Position numbers and translations under genes: made by a program | The notes under the pieces: generated by a model | Seen by the model: the letters and a program-made list of their open reading frames with translations, nothing else | The model's database searches: none | Told to the model about the DNA's origin: nothing | Origin: Oscillospiraceae bacterium | GTDB taxonomy: Bacteria; Bacillota_A; Clostridia; Oscillospirales; Oscillospiraceae | Assembly (NCBI GenBank): GCA_017459865.1 | Contig: JAFUCD010000027.1 | Location: forward strand, 1 to 64,000 | Direction of reading: 5' to 3' | DNA: 64,000 bases | In this document: one piece after another, positions 1-8,610 of the stretch | How positions within the stretch are numbered: position 1 is the first letter of the stretch | Layout of the letters: every line of letters begins with the position of its first letter

Positions 1-171
1 CTTGCGCTGCCGCAGGGACGCGCCCCCGTGCTCGTCACGGCGGCGCTCGCCGCAGGCGGCGCCGTGCTCATCAACGCGCAGGGGCAGGGCTTCCCGGAGC
101 GCTTCGCGCCCGTTCTCGCCGGTGGGCTCGCCGCGATCGCCCTGCTGACATCGGTGCAGAAAAGAGCATAA
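1..171 (+). CDS. C-terminus of a membrane protein (partial)
   Basis: An open frame runs from the window edge to a TAA at 169-171. It encodes 56 residues, hydrophobic and rich in Ala, Gly and Leu, ending VQKRA. Two membrane-spanning stretches separated by a short polar loop (NAQGQGFPERF) are visible. The position just before a strong terminator supports a real gene end. The pattern is compatible with the last helices of an AzlC-type branched-chain amino acid exporter subunit, but too little is present to name the family. Confidence 0.55.
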   Translation, partial: LALPQGRAPVLVTAALAAGGAVLINAQGQGFPERFAPVLAGGLAAIALLTSVQKRA

Positions 172-175
172 AAAT

Positions 176-216
176 GAGGCGGATCCGCAGCCGTGTCGGA
201 TCCGCCTCTTATTGTT
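176..216 (+). terminator. Rho-independent terminator
   Basis: A perfect 12-bp stem, GAGGCGGATCCG (176-187) with CGGATCCGCCTC (197-208), has a 9-nt loop and is followed by TTATTGTT. It ends the truncated plus-strand membrane gene and lies before the convergent amidohydrolase. Confidence 0.85.
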
Positions 217-267
217 ATGATTCTCAATTGCATACCGCGCCGCCGCGCCGCCGGCGGTGCGCCTGCG

Positions 268-1836
268 TCAGCAGTTCTTTTTGCCCAGCACGCCGCGCAG
301 CATCGTCGTGACGACGTGCTTCGGCTGGTCGGTGTAGGGCTTGCCGCCGAGGATCGTTTGCTCGACCTTGATATCCTTGAGCGTGTCGCGCGCGACGCTG
401 TAGGGATTCTGCGACAGGATGACCATGTCGGCGACCTTCCCGGTCTCGAGACTGCCGCGCTCGGCCTCGTCGAACGTGGTGTAATAGCCGTTATAGGTGC
501 ACATGCGCAACGCCTCATAGACGCTGAGCGCCTGCGCGGGGTCGGTGTGGTTGACGGCCTTGTGCACCCACAGCATCGGGTCGGGGTCCGTGCAGGGGCC
601 GTCGGAGCCCGCGCTCAGGACGATGCCGTTGTCGGCAAAGGTGCGCAGGGGGTTGAGCCGCTCGGCGCGATCGCCCAGGATCTCGCGCAGGTATGCGTCC
701 GGCTCCTGCGGCCAGTCGATGAACGCCGACTGCACGGGCAGGAGGATCTTGTATTTCCGGCAGAGCGCGATGCCCTCCGGCGTCGGGAGGCAGGCGTGGA
801 TGATGGCATGGCGGTGATCCGCGCGCGGGCAGTCCTCCAGCGCGGCGGCGATGGCGCGCGTCGCCTGATCGAAGGCCGCGTCGCCGATGGCGTGCATCTC
901 GATCTGCAGCCCGGCGCGGTTGGCCTTTTTGCAGAAGTCCGTGACCTGCTCGTCCGTGTAATACAGCACGCCCTTGTCGGAGCCGCCCTCATAAGGTTCG
1001 TTCAGCGCGGCGTCCGCCGAGCCGAAGCAGCCGTCGAGCGCGCAGGCAAAGCACCCGCCGATGCGCTTCAGCTTCCGCTTCGTCGCCTTGTCGACGTCCA
1101 GCGTCTGGAAAAACACGCGCATCTGCAGCCCGTGCTTCAGCGCGGAGGCAAACCAGCGCTCCAGATCCACGTCGAGGTCGCGCGCAAAGCCCACGCCGCT
1201 GACGGTATGGACCATGCCGATGCCGCGCCTGGCGAGATCGTCCGCCGCCTGCAGCATGTTCTGCACGAGCTTGATCGGAGAAACGCTGTTCGTGACAAAA
1301 TCGGAGATGGCGAAAAACGCCTCCTGATTCATCTCGCCCGTGTCGGGATGGCAGCCGCGCAGGCTCTGGACCTGCTTTTGAACGAGCTCATAGAGTTTCG
1401 TGTTCACGACGCAGGCGTGCCCGTCGTACTTGACCATGAACAGCGGACGGTCGGGGCACACGGCGTCGAGCTCCGCGCGGGAGACGAGCCTGCCCTCCTC
1501 CACCGAATACGGCGAGGCGCCGAAGGCGATGATGAACCTGTCGTCCGTCTTTGCGAGGAAATCGCGCAGCATGTCGAGGATCTCAGCATTCGAGCGCGCG
1601 TTCATCACGTTCAGCCCCGCGTGGAAGGTGGCGTAGCTCGCAAAGTGGATATGGCTGTCCACGAACGAGGGGATCAGCACGCGCTGCCCGAGATGGATCG
1701 TCTCGTGCCGCCCGAAGCGGTACTTGCGCGGCAGCAGATCGCCGACATACACGATCCGCCCCCTGTCCTCTACAAGACAGTTTGCAATGGTGTTCCTGCC
1801 GTCCAGCGTCAGGATGGTTCCGCGATAGATCTTCAT
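268..1836 (-). CDS. Amidohydrolase (YtcJ-like, amidohydrolase_3 family)
   Basis: The 522-residue protein is a cytoplasmic metal-dependent hydrolase of the YtcJ/amidohydrolase_3 type, which cleaves C-N bonds in unknown imides, amides or formyl compounds. It shows the N-terminal beta-sandwich start (MKIYRGTILTLDG), the metal motif DSHIH near residues 60-64, a HAIGDAAFD histidine motif in the middle and a late SAGSDGP motif carrying the catalytic Asp. Start 1836 was chosen because the translation from there begins exactly like the family; the longer upstream frame is low-complexity and lacks similarity. An AAAGGAA site precedes it. The substrate cannot be predicted. Confidence 0.88.
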   Translation of the reverse strand: MKIYRGTILTLDGRNTIANCLVEDRGRIVYVGDLLPRKYRFGRHETIHLGQRVLIPSFVDSHIHFASYATFHAGLNVMNARSNAEILDMLRDFLAKTDDRFIIAFGASPYSVEEGRLVSRAELDAVCPDRPLFMVKYDGHACVVNTKLYELVQKQVQSLRGCHPDTGEMNQEAFFAISDFVTNSVSPIKLVQNMLQAADDLARRGIGMVHTVSGVGFARDLDVDLERWFASALKHGLQMRVFFQTLDVDKATKRKLKRIGGCFACALDGCFGSADAALNEPYEGGSDKGVLYYTDEQVTDFCKKANRAGLQIEMHAIGDAAFDQATRAIAAALEDCPRADHRHAIIHACLPTPEGIALCRKYKILLPVQSAFIDWPQEPDAYLREILGDRAERLNPLRTFADNGIVLSAGSDGPCTDPDPMLWVHKAVNHTDPAQALSVYEALRMCTYNGYYTTFDEAERGSLETGKVADMVILSQNPYSVARDTLKDIKVEQTILGGKPYTDQPKHVVTTMLRGVLGKKNC

Positions 1837-1900
1837 CTGATCAACATTCCTTTCAGCCTTCCCCCTTGGAGGGAGTCCGGTAGCTTGGCGGGGACGGGAC

Positions 1901-1979
1901 GGCGGGGCACAGGTCCCCGCCCTACGGATGCGTGCAGCCGCATTCGCATTCCCCGTAGGGCGGCCACCCGTGGGCCGCC
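1901..1979. repeat. REP-like GC-rich palindrome pair
   Basis: Two short inverted repeats lie between same-strand genes: GGCGGGG/CCCCGCC (1901-1921) and GGCGGCC/GGCCGCC (1959-1979). Each carries the tag CCCTACGG or its complement CCGTAGGG facing the other, so the pair forms a larger palindrome. No coding signal. It resembles bacterial extragenic palindromic repeats. Confidence 0.55.
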
Positions 1980-1982
1980 GCC

Positions 1983-2870
1983 TTACACGCGCACCAGATA
2001 TTTCTCCAGCAGCGCCACGGGGTGGTACCGCTCCTTGCTCTGGCGCATGCCGGGATCGCCGAGATCCTCCTCCCGGTTGATGTACCGCACGCCGCCCGCG
2101 TACATTTTTGCATACTCGCAAACGAGCTTCTGATACGCGCCGTCAAACGCCGTATCCGCCTTCTCGATGTGGATGATGAGCGTGTCGCCCACGATCTCGC
2201 CGCAGGAAAAGCCGATGACGCGGTCGCCGACAAACAGCACGCCGCTCTGCGGGGCGCCGCCGTAATCAAAATAGTGCTCCAAAAAGTCGCGCACGCAGCC
2301 CTCCTCGGCGAGCGCGGTCTCGCTCTCGTCCTTGCGGAAGCGCACGGCGTGGTCCTCGAAGTAAGCGCGCACAGCGGGAAGATTTTCCGCCGTGATCGGC
2401 TCAAAGCGCCAGTCGGGATAGAGCCGGTCGAATTTGTTCACATGGCTGCGCTGTCCGTGAAAGCGCTTGCCCGGAAAGCCCGCCATGTCCGAGGCGTTGT
2501 AGAGATAGTCATACCAGTCGCGCAGGGGACAGACCTCGGCGTCCGGATAGCGCGCCCTGAGCGCCTCCAGCGCTGACGCCGCGACCGGGAAAAACAGCAG
2601 CGGCTCGCCGCGCCGCGCGCTCTCCCGCTCCAGCGCCGCGTAGGCCGCGTCATTGTCCGCCTCGGGCGGGAGATAGACCGTGCCGACGCCGGGGAACGTC
2701 TCGCGCAGCAGCAGCGTATCGCCGCAGGGCATGATCGCGTCCTCGTAATACGGCGACCACAGGAGCGCCGCGCCCGCGGAATCGTTGCACAGGCGCGTGC
2801 CTCGATTTTCAAAAAACGCCTCGAGCCGCGTTCGGTCCGCGGCGGTGATGCGATGAAATGTGTCCTGCAT
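1983..2870 (-). CDS. DUF2156 / phosphatidylglycerol lysyltransferase C-domain-like protein
   Basis: The 295-residue protein matches the DUF2156 (LPG_synthase_C) group, a tandem GNAT-like fold related to the aminoacyl-transferring domain of MprF but without its membrane flippase. Typical features are the GKRFHGQRSHVNKF segment near residues 133-146, the acyltransferase-like FVGDRVIGFSCGEI strand and the C-terminal YINREEDLGDPGMRQSK stretch. No membrane segment is seen, so it probably acts in the cytoplasm, perhaps transferring an aminoacyl group to a soluble acceptor or lipid. Its start overlaps the stop of the upstream DUF1292 gene (ATGA), so the two are translationally coupled. Confidence 0.85.
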   Translation of the reverse strand: MQDTFHRITAADRTRLEAFFENRGTRLCNDSAGAALLWSPYYEDAIMPCGDTLLLRETFPGVGTVYLPPEADNDAAYAALERESARRGEPLLFFPVAASALEALRARYPDAEVCPLRDWYDYLYNASDMAGFPGKRFHGQRSHVNKFDRLYPDWRFEPITAENLPAVRAYFEDHAVRFRKDESETALAEEGCVRDFLEHYFDYGGAPQSGVLFVGDRVIGFSCGEIVGDTLIIHIEKADTAFDGAYQKLVCEYAKMYAGGVRYINREEDLGDPGMRQSKERYHPVALLEKYLVRV

Positions 2871-3157
2871 CAGCCCTCCGCCTCCGCCGCCTGCTGCGCG
2901 CGGAGCTTCTCCTTGAGCTCCTCAAAGCAATGCGCCAGCAGATCGCGCTCGCGCTCATTCTCGATGGGCAGCAGCGTCGTCTCGCCCGCCTCGTTCGTCT
3001 CATAGCGGTTCGCGCCGATCTGCTTCTGCTCCTCGGGCCCGAACGTATACACCACATAGCTGCGCCCGTTTGCCTCGCAGTCATAGGTAAACAGCACCTC
3101 GCAGCGGATCGGCGTGCCGTCCGCGCCGGGGATCGCAAATACGCCTTCGTCAAACAT
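2870..3157 (-). CDS. DUF1292 family protein
   Basis: A 95-residue acidic protein beginning MFDEGVFAI. It has the DUF1292 pattern: a beta-strand pair (EVLFTYDCEANGRSYVVYTF), a variable middle and a C-terminal charged helix ending in EKLRAQQAAEAEG. Function is unknown in Firmicutes. Start 3157 is favoured over the longer reading because AAAGGAG lies ten bases before it and family members start with this strand. The stop overlaps the start of the DUF2156 gene by four bases, indicating one operon. Confidence 0.82.
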   Translation of the reverse strand: MFDEGVFAIPGADGTPIRCEVLFTYDCEANGRSYVVYTFGPEEQKQIGANRYETNEAGETTLLPIENERERDLLAHCFEELKEKLRAQQAAEAEG

Positions 3158-3471
3158 GGTCGAAATTCTCCTTTGCACAATCGATTTTTTCTATTTTACC
3201 ATATCCGCGCGCTTTTTACCAGTCACGTTTTTCCAATCGTAACCGCGCGCACTGTTGCTTTCCCCGCACTTTCCAACGCGCAGCATTGATATTGAATCAT
3301 TTTTTAAAATCTGTGTGAGTTTTGAACGAAACAAAAAATTATGATTTTTTGCCAACAAATTGTTGATTACTGCTGCGGTTTGTGCTATACTAGCCGCGTA
3401 AGCAGACAATTCGGGGGTGCGGTGTTGTACTGCGCCGGTCCATCATGGAAATAAAAAAAGGAGGGTGCCTC
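3158..3471. other. Divergent intergenic region
   Basis: This 314-base, comparatively AT-rich region separates the minus-strand DUF1292 gene from the plus-strand TetR gene. It contains the TetR-side promoter at 3363-3391. No credible small gene was found on either strand. Confidence 0.6.
3363..3391 (+). promoter_or_regulatory. Sigma-A promoter of the TetR-type gene
   Basis: TTGATT (3363-3368) and TATACT (3386-3391) are separated by 17 bases, upstream of the regulator at 3472. Confidence 0.7.
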
Positions 3472-4056
3472 ATGGACGAAAAGCCCGTTGACCGCCGTGT
3501 AAGAAAAACCAAACGCCAGCTTCGGCTCGCGCTGATGCAGCTGATGAGCGAAAAAAACGTAAAGGATATTTCTGTGCGTGAGCTTGCCGCGATCGCAGAT
3601 ATCAACCGCGGTACATTCTATATACATTATAAAGATGTCTACGATCTGCTCAGTCAGCTGGAGGAGGAGATGGCGCAGGGTCTGATCAAGGTCTGCCGGT
3701 CGCATCACGCCGAGGAGTCCAGCGGCTCGACGTTCCCGTATCTGAACGATCTGTATCGGTTCATCCAGGAGAACGCCGACCTCTGCCGCGTCCTGCTGGG
3801 CGCGAACGGCGACAAGGCCTACACCGACCGGATCTGCCAGATCCTGCGCGACGAGCATCTGTATGACTTCGTGTGCTATTTCTATCCCGGCGAGGAGTCG
3901 CTGATGAACTATTTCTGCTCGTTCATCATCGCGGGCAATCTGTCGCTGGCGCTGCGCTGGATCGACACCGGCATGCGGGAGACGCCCGAGGACATGGCCG
4001 TCCTCGCGGGCGAGATCATTATGCACGGCGTGAAGGTGCTCGTGACGAAGAAATAA
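3472..4056 (+). CDS. TetR/AcrR family transcriptional regulator
   Basis: A 194-residue regulator with an N-terminal TetR helix-turn-helix (roughly residues 10-55). The core reads VRELAAIADINRGTFYIHY, the typical recognition-helix sequence of this family. The C-terminal half is mostly helical and resembles the clostridial TetR_C group that includes DhaS-like proteins. ATG 3472 is preceded by AAAGGAGG, which decides the start over an upstream in-frame ATG at 3445. The neighbours are unrelated, so its target is unknown and may be itself or distant genes. Confidence 0.9.
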   Translation: MDEKPVDRRVRKTKRQLRLALMQLMSEKNVKDISVRELAAIADINRGTFYIHYKDVYDLLSQLEEEMAQGLIKVCRSHHAEESSGSTFPYLNDLYRFIQENADLCRVLLGANGDKAYTDRICQILRDEHLYDFVCYFYPGEESLMNYFCSFIIAGNLSLALRWIDTGMRETPEDMAVLAGEIIMHGVKVLVTKK

Positions 4057-4093
4057 GAAACATTCATTTATGCCCCTTTCCCTTTGCGGCAAA

Positions 4094-4125
4094 CCCCGAC
4101 GCCAACCGGCGTCGGGGTTTGTTTT
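4094..4125 (+). terminator. Rho-independent terminator
   Basis: CCCCGACGCC (4094-4103) pairs with GGCGTCGGGG (4108-4117), followed by TTTGTTTT. It ends the TetR gene and faces the convergent peptidase gene. Confidence 0.9.
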
Positions 4126-4156
4126 GCTTGCCCAAAAGACCTTTTTGGAAAGCTCG

Positions 4157-5914
4157 TTATAGTCCGAAATGCTCCCGGATCGTCTCGGCGATGCCTTTTA
4201 CGGTTTTCGGCGAGAGCGGATCGGTGAGCCCGCAGTCGGCGGCGAGGTCGAGGAAATCCTCCTCCGTGGCGATGTCGATATAGTCGTTCAGCGTATCGAC
4301 GCCGAGACCCGGGGTCTCCTGCTCCATCTCATAGAGCTGGAAGGCCGCGCTGTCAGAGACGCAGTAGCTGATCACATAAAACGGCTGCTCGAAGAAATGC
4401 GAGATGTCCACCCAGCTCTTGGCGAGATAATTCTCGTGCCAGCTGGTCGAGATGCCGAACGCCTCGGAGACCTGCAGAGAGATCTCGTTCACCCGATCGA
4501 CCGTGAGCGTATCGGGGTCCTCGGCATAGACCGCCTCCTCGAACGCGTTGTAGCTGCCCTGCTCGGCATACAGGCGCAGCGCGTCGACGAGCTTATAGTC
4601 CGTCAGCGCCTCGGCGAGGTCGGCGTCGTCCAGATAAAAGAGCGTGAGATACTCCATGCCCTGCGAGATGACCTCGTTGACATCGATGCTCTTGGAGATG
4701 CCGTAGTTCACGAAGTCGTCCGTAAAGTGCCCGAATTCATGTGCGATCGTCAGCACATCCTCCAGATAGCACTCGCTGTTGACCAGCACGAACGGGGATT
4801 CGAAGTCCTCCAGATACACCTCGTAGGATCCGTCGTATTTCCTGTCCGAGCTGTCCACATCATACAGATCATACGCCAGCAGATACTCCATGGCCTCCTG
4901 CTGATAGCCGCCCATGGCGTTCGCGGCCTGCTCCACCAGCGCCAGACTGCGGCGGGGCTTGATGTACGGCGTACGGAGCGCGCCGCGCACGATGCCCTCG
5001 CGCATCGCGCGCTCATAGACCGGCACCAGCTCGCTGCGGATCGCGTCGGTATACTCCGCCGCGTCGTCTGCCGTATAGTCCCGCCCGTTGGTGTCATAGG
5101 CAAGCTCGATATAGCTGTCATATCCGGATTCGGCGGCGATGGCCTGCCGCACCTGCACCAGCTGCACATAGATCGGCGCGAGCACGGCGTTGATCCCGTC
5201 GTAATAATAGTCCACCGCGTCGGCGGGCTCCAGATCGATTTCGCCGTCATAGGCCGCGTCCAGAAACGCCTGCGCGGTATATTCCGCGCCGTCATACGCG
5301 AGCACATAATCCGCCGCCGCCTCATGATAGTCCGAGATCAGCGACGCCTCCTCGCGCTGGAGCTTCACCAGCGCCTCGGGATAGGAATAGTCCCCCTCAT
5401 AGCCGTCCAGACTACCCTCGCCGAGATAGGCGTCGATCTGGTCACGCTGCTCGGACGCCGCGCAGGCATACAGAAGCTCGTGATATTTCTGCTGCAGCTC
5501 GATGGCGGCCTCGTCGCAGTATCGCACCTCGGCGACCCACTGCTTGTCGGTCTGGTCGAGATCATACCGGATCTCCGCGAGCGTCTGCATCGTGAGGAAG
5601 GTATACTGTCCGGCGTAGATCTCGTCGAGCGCCTCGCGCGTCTGTTTCACGTCGTCCTTCTTGTCGGTGCGGGTCTGCAGCGCGTCGATCAGCTCGTCCA
5701 TCTCCCGCAGCAGCGCGTCCGCGTCCGGGCGCGTATACTGCATCCTCGAAAACGGCACCATATCGATCGGCTCCGTGCCCTGATAGTTCATTCGCTGCGG
5801 AAGTCCGCCCCTGTCCCCGGAAAGCGCGCCCCAGGCGCCGCAGCCGGAAAGCAGCGACAGCAGCGTCAGCGCCGCCAGAAGCAGTCCGAGGATCCGTGTG
5901 CGCAGTCGCTTCAT
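4157..5914 (-). CDS. M3 family oligoendopeptidase-like lipoprotein
   Basis: A 585-residue zinc peptidase of the M3 (PepF/thimet) clan. The catalytic HEFGH lies at about residues 392-396, followed about 25-35 residues later by a Glu-containing stretch (NEVISQGMEYL) that supplies the third zinc ligand. The N-terminus is a lipoprotein signal: positive MKRLRTR, a hydrophobic stretch, and the lipobox LLSGC. The enzyme is therefore expected outside, tethered to the membrane, unlike most cytoplasmic M3 peptidases, and would trim peptides for uptake. It is a single-gene unit. Confidence 0.9.
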   Translation of the reverse strand: MKRLRTRILGLLLAALTLLSLLSGCGAWGALSGDRGGLPQRMNYQGTEPIDMVPFSRMQYTRPDADALLREMDELIDALQTRTDKKDDVKQTREALDEIYAGQYTFLTMQTLAEIRYDLDQTDKQWVAEVRYCDEAAIELQQKYHELLYACAASEQRDQIDAYLGEGSLDGYEGDYSYPEALVKLQREEASLISDYHEAAADYVLAYDGAEYTAQAFLDAAYDGEIDLEPADAVDYYYDGINAVLAPIYVQLVQVRQAIAAESGYDSYIELAYDTNGRDYTADDAAEYTDAIRSELVPVYERAMREGIVRGALRTPYIKPRRSLALVEQAANAMGGYQQEAMEYLLAYDLYDVDSSDRKYDGSYEVYLEDFESPFVLVNSECYLEDVLTIAHEFGHFTDDFVNYGISKSIDVNEVISQGMEYLTLFYLDDADLAEALTDYKLVDALRLYAEQGSYNAFEEAVYAEDPDTLTVDRVNEISLQVSEAFGISTSWHENYLAKSWVDISHFFEQPFYVISYCVSDSAAFQLYEMEQETPGLGVDTLNDYIDIATEEDFLDLAADCGLTDPLSPKTVKGIAETIREHFGL

Positions 5915-6084
5915 AGCATACCTCCATTGTGATCGTGCAGGGTTTCCTCTTTATAAATAGTATAGCTCAGTATAACACGGCTTTCGACGAGTTTCAACAC
6001 GCGAAGGTTCCCGGGGCGTATCCCCTCCGCCGCGCCGCCTCCCCGGCGGGAGAGGTCATATTGTATTTTTTGTTTTAAAACTTG

Positions 6085-6113
6085 TTGACCTTTTGAATTC
6101 ATTGTGATATAGT
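6085..6113 (+). promoter_or_regulatory. Sigma-A promoter of rpmG-secE-nusG-rplKA
   Basis: TTGACC (6085-6090) and TATAGT (6108-6113) lie 17 bases apart in an AT-rich stretch. The leader to rpmG is about 115 bases and includes a small GCCGG/CCGGC hairpin near 6193-6207. Confidence 0.8.
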
Positions 6114-6236
6114 ATCTCTACCTGTCGTCCGAGAGGTCTATTTTTGTTGTGCAAAAACAGGCTCCGTCGGTCTGTTCAGGGAGGCAATCGGCGCCGGACA
6201 AGCCGGCGTGCGAAATCTAGAAGGAGGTGCCGAAAC

Positions 6237-6401
6237 ATGGCGAAAGCTGGAGCCCGCGTGAAGGTCACGCTCAGATGCGCGGAGTGCAAGCAGAGGAACT
6301 ACAACACCGTGAAGAACAAGAAGAACACCACGGAAAAGCTCGAGATGAGCAAGTATTGCCCGTTCTGCCGCAAGCACACCAAGCACACGGAAACGAAGTA
6401 A
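6237..6401 (+). CDS. rpmG: 50S ribosomal protein L33
   Basis: A 54-residue basic protein of the large ribosomal subunit near the E site. It is the zinc-binding form: CAECKQRNY and CPFCRKH supply four cysteines. Length and sequence match bacterial L33. AAGGAGG lies nine bases before ATG 6237. It opens the classic Firmicutes cluster rpmG-secE-nusG-rplK-rplA. Because this is the C+ form, another zinc-free paralogue could exist elsewhere. Confidence 0.96.
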   Translation: MAKAGARVKVTLRCAECKQRNYNTVKNKKNTTEKLEMSKYCPFCRKHTKHTETK

Positions 6402-6428
6402 AACGGACTTTCGAAAGGAGTAGAACGC

Positions 6429-6686
6429 ATGGCTGAAAACAAACGTGAAGTCACCACTGCTGCCGTAAAGAAAGTCGACACCAAGCTCGGATTTGGCGGA
6501 CGCACCAAGAAATGGTTCCGCGAGATGCGCAGCGAGCTCAAAAAGGTCGTTTGGCCGACCCCGAAGCAGCTGGTACAGAACACCGGCGTGTCCCTCGCCG
6601 TGATGGCGAGCTCCGCCATTGTCCTCTGGGGCTTTGACTGGATCGCAGACCAGGGTGTACAGCTGCTGCTCAAAATCGGTGGCTGA
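6429..6686 (+). CDS. secE: Preprotein translocase subunit SecE
   Basis: An 85-residue protein with a charged cytoplasmic N-terminus, the conserved amphipathic segment WFREMRSELKKVVWPTPKQ, and a single C-terminal membrane helix (about residues 52-80). This is the short one-helix SecE of Gram-positive bacteria, which clamps SecY in the Sec channel. It is preceded by GAAAGGAG and lies directly upstream of nusG, the usual order. Confidence 0.96.
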   Translation: MAENKREVTTAAVKKVDTKLGFGGRTKKWFREMRSELKKVVWPTPKQLVQNTGVSLAVMASSAIVLWGFDWIADQGVQLLLKIGG

Positions 6687-6688
6687 GC

Positions 6689-7213
6689 ATGGCAGAGCAG
6701 GCAAAATGGTATGTGGTCCACACATACTCAGGCTATGAAAACAGCGTAGCCGCAGCGATCCTGAAGGCTGCGGAAAACCGCAAAATGCAGGATCTCATCC
6801 ACGAGGTGAACATCCCCATGGAGACCGTGACGGAGTTCACCGACAATGGCGAAAAAACCGTCGAGCGGAAGGTCTTCCCCGGCTATGTGCTGGTGAAGAT
6901 GATCCTCACGGACGACAGCTGGCATCTGGTGCACAATGTGCGCGGTGCCGCAGGCTTCGTCGGCTCGGACGGCAAGGCCATTCCCCTGACAGAGCAGGAG
7001 ATCTATGACCTCGGCGTGGAGCATCACGAGATCGTCGTGGGCTTCAACGTGGGCGATACCGTGAAGGTCACGGACGGTCCGCTGCAGGGCTTCCTCGGCA
7101 CAGTCGAAGAGCTGGAGCCGGAGAAGGACCGTGTGCGCGTGGTCGTGTCCATGTTCGGCAGAGAGACGCCGGTCGATCTGGAGCTCGATCAGGTCGAATC
7201 CATTTCCGAATAA
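6689..7213 (+). CDS. nusG: Transcription termination/antitermination factor NusG
   Basis: A 174-residue protein with an N-terminal NGN domain (WYVVHTYSGYENSVA near the start, EVNIPMETVTEF) and a C-terminal KOW domain (VGDTVKVTDGPLQGFLGTVE). It binds RNA polymerase and modulates pausing, termination and ribosome coupling. It starts only a few bases after the secE stop, so the two are translated from one message. Confidence 0.97.
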   Translation: MAEQAKWYVVHTYSGYENSVAAAILKAAENRKMQDLIHEVNIPMETVTEFTDNGEKTVERKVFPGYVLVKMILTDDSWHLVHNVRGAAGFVGSDGKAIPLTEQEIYDLGVEHHEIVVGFNVGDTVKVTDGPLQGFLGTVEELEPEKDRVRVVVSMFGRETPVDLELDQVESISE

Positions 7214-7240
7214 CGATTTTAAAGAAAGAGGTGCTTTTCG

Positions 7241-7666
7241 TTGGCACAGAAAGTAGTTGGATACGTCAGATTCCAAGTTCCCGCCGGCAAAGCGACGCCG
7301 GCTCCCCCGGTCGGTCCTGCCCTCGGTCAGTACGGCATCAACATCGGCCAGTTCACCAAGGATTTTAACGAGCGCACCAAGGGCGACATGGGCATGATGA
7401 TCCCGGTCGTCATCACCGTGTACTCCGACCGCAGCTTTACCTTTATCACCAAGACCCCGCCCGCCGCGCTGCTGATCAAGAAGGCGTGCAACATCGAGAC
7501 CGCCTCCGGCGTGCCGCAGCGCGACAAGGTCGCCACCATCAGCAAGGAAGATCTGCGCAAGATCGCCGAGCAGAAGATGCCCGACCTCAACTGCACGGAT
7601 ATCGAGTCCGCCATGAGCATGATCGCGGGCACCTGCCGCAGCATGGGCGTTCTCGTCGGCGAGTAA
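7241..7666 (+). CDS. rplK: 50S ribosomal protein L11
   Basis: The 141-residue protein begins [20 protein letters not shown] and contains [16 protein letters not shown], hallmarks of L11. It forms the GTPase-associated centre with 23S rRNA. The start is TTG, fixed by AAAGAAAGAGG about ten bases upstream and by the family N-terminus. Length is the usual 141. Confidence 0.97.
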   Translation: MAQKVVGYVRFQVPAGKATPAPPVGPALGQYGINIGQFTKDFNERTKGDMGMMIPVVITVYSDRSFTFITKTPPAALLIKKACNIETASGVPQRDKVATISKEDLRKIAEQKMPDLNCTDIESAMSMIAGTCRSMGVLVGE

Positions 7667-7725
7667 ACCGCCAGTCGTGGGAGGATCATCCATCCGACGA
7701 ACCACATTACTAGGAGGAAACCAAA

Positions 7726-8412
7726 TTGTTCAGAGGTAAAAATTATAAAGAGAGCGCAAAGCTCATTGATAAGCAGATGCAGTACGAGCCGACCGAGGCG
7801 TTCGAGCTCGTCACCAAGGCGTCCCGCGCCAAGTTCGACGAGACCGTCGAGCTGCACGTGAAGCTGGGCGTCGACTCCCGTCACGCTGACCAGCAGGTCC
7901 GCGGCGCCATCGTCCTGCCCCACGGCACCGGCAAGTCCGTCCGTGTGCTCGTCTTCTGCAAGGAAGAGCGCGTGCAGGAAGCCATGGACGCCGGCGCCGA
8001 TTATGCCGGCGGCATGGACATGGTCCAGAAGATCCAGGGCGAGAACTGGTTCGAGTTCGACACCGTCATCGCCACACCCGACATGATGGGTACCGTCGGC
8101 CGTCTCGGTAAGCTGCTCGGCCCCAAGGGTCTCATGCCGTCCCCGAAGGCCGGCACCGTGACCCCGAACATCACCAACGCCGTCAAGGAAGCCAAAGCCG
8201 GTAAGATCGAGTATCGTCTGGACAAGACGAACATCATCCACTGCCCGATCGGCAAGGTCAGCTTCGGTGCTGAGAAGCTCACGGAGAACTACAACGCCCT
8301 CATCGGCGCGATCATCAAGGCCAAGCCCGCGGCCGCCAAGGGCCAGTATATCCGCTCTTGCGTCACCGCCTCCACCATGGGCCCCGGCGTGAAGATCGCC
8401 ACCAAGATGTGA
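7726..8412 (+). CDS. rplA: 50S ribosomal protein L1
   Basis: The 228-residue protein carries the L1 signature around [14 protein letters not shown] and the C-terminal KIATKM end. It binds 23S rRNA at the L1 stalk and usually represses its own message. TTG start at 7726 follows TAGGAGG. The operon ends here: a strong terminator follows, and rplJ-rplL are not adjacent as they often are. Confidence 0.97.
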   Translation: MFRGKNYKESAKLIDKQMQYEPTEAFELVTKASRAKFDETVELHVKLGVDSRHADQQVRGAIVLPHGTGKSVRVLVFCKEERVQEAMDAGADYAGGMDMVQKIQGENWFEFDTVIATPDMMGTVGRLGKLLGPKGLMPSPKAGTVTPNITNAVKEAKAGKIEYRLDKTNIIHCPIGKVSFGAEKLTENYNALIGAIIKAKPAAAKGQYIRSCVTASTMGPGVKIATKM

Positions 8413-8426
8413 TTCTTTTCCAACCA

Positions 8427-8473
8427 AAAGCGATCCCGGAAGGACAGTCTGTTCTTCCGGGATCGCTTTCTTG
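8427..8473 (+). terminator. Rho-independent terminator after rplA
   Basis: A 16-bp stem, AAAGCGATCCCGGAAG (8427-8442) with CTTCCGGGATCGCTTT (8454-8469), is followed by CTTG. It separates the ribosomal cluster from the next promoter. Confidence 0.88.
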
Positions 8474-8506
8474 ATACCGCCGCGGCACTTGGACCGCCCC
8501 GTTCCC

Positions 8507-8535
8507 TTGACATGGTGACAGATGTGCGATATGAT
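8507..8535 (+). promoter_or_regulatory. Sigma-A promoter of the GNAT gene
   Basis: TTGACA (8507-8512), a 17-base spacer and TATGAT (8530-8535), about 75 bases upstream of the acetyltransferase start. Confidence 0.78.
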
Positions 8536-8610
8536 GACACGCGATCCATGACATGCGCGGCGGCCGGTCGATTGCGGTCGGAGCACCGGCGTTCTCAGGG
8601 AGGATAAGCG

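Noticed and set aside
193..2133. Long plus-strand open frame opposite the amidohydrolase
   Set aside because: It is a shadow of the minus-strand gene: its translation is low-complexity Arg/Ala-rich and lacks family features, while the minus strand shows amidohydrolase motifs.
4169..5932. Plus-strand open frame opposite the M3 peptidase
   Set aside because: High GC codon bias leaves the opposite strand open. The minus strand has a lipobox and HEFGH; the plus frame has neither motif nor ribosome site.
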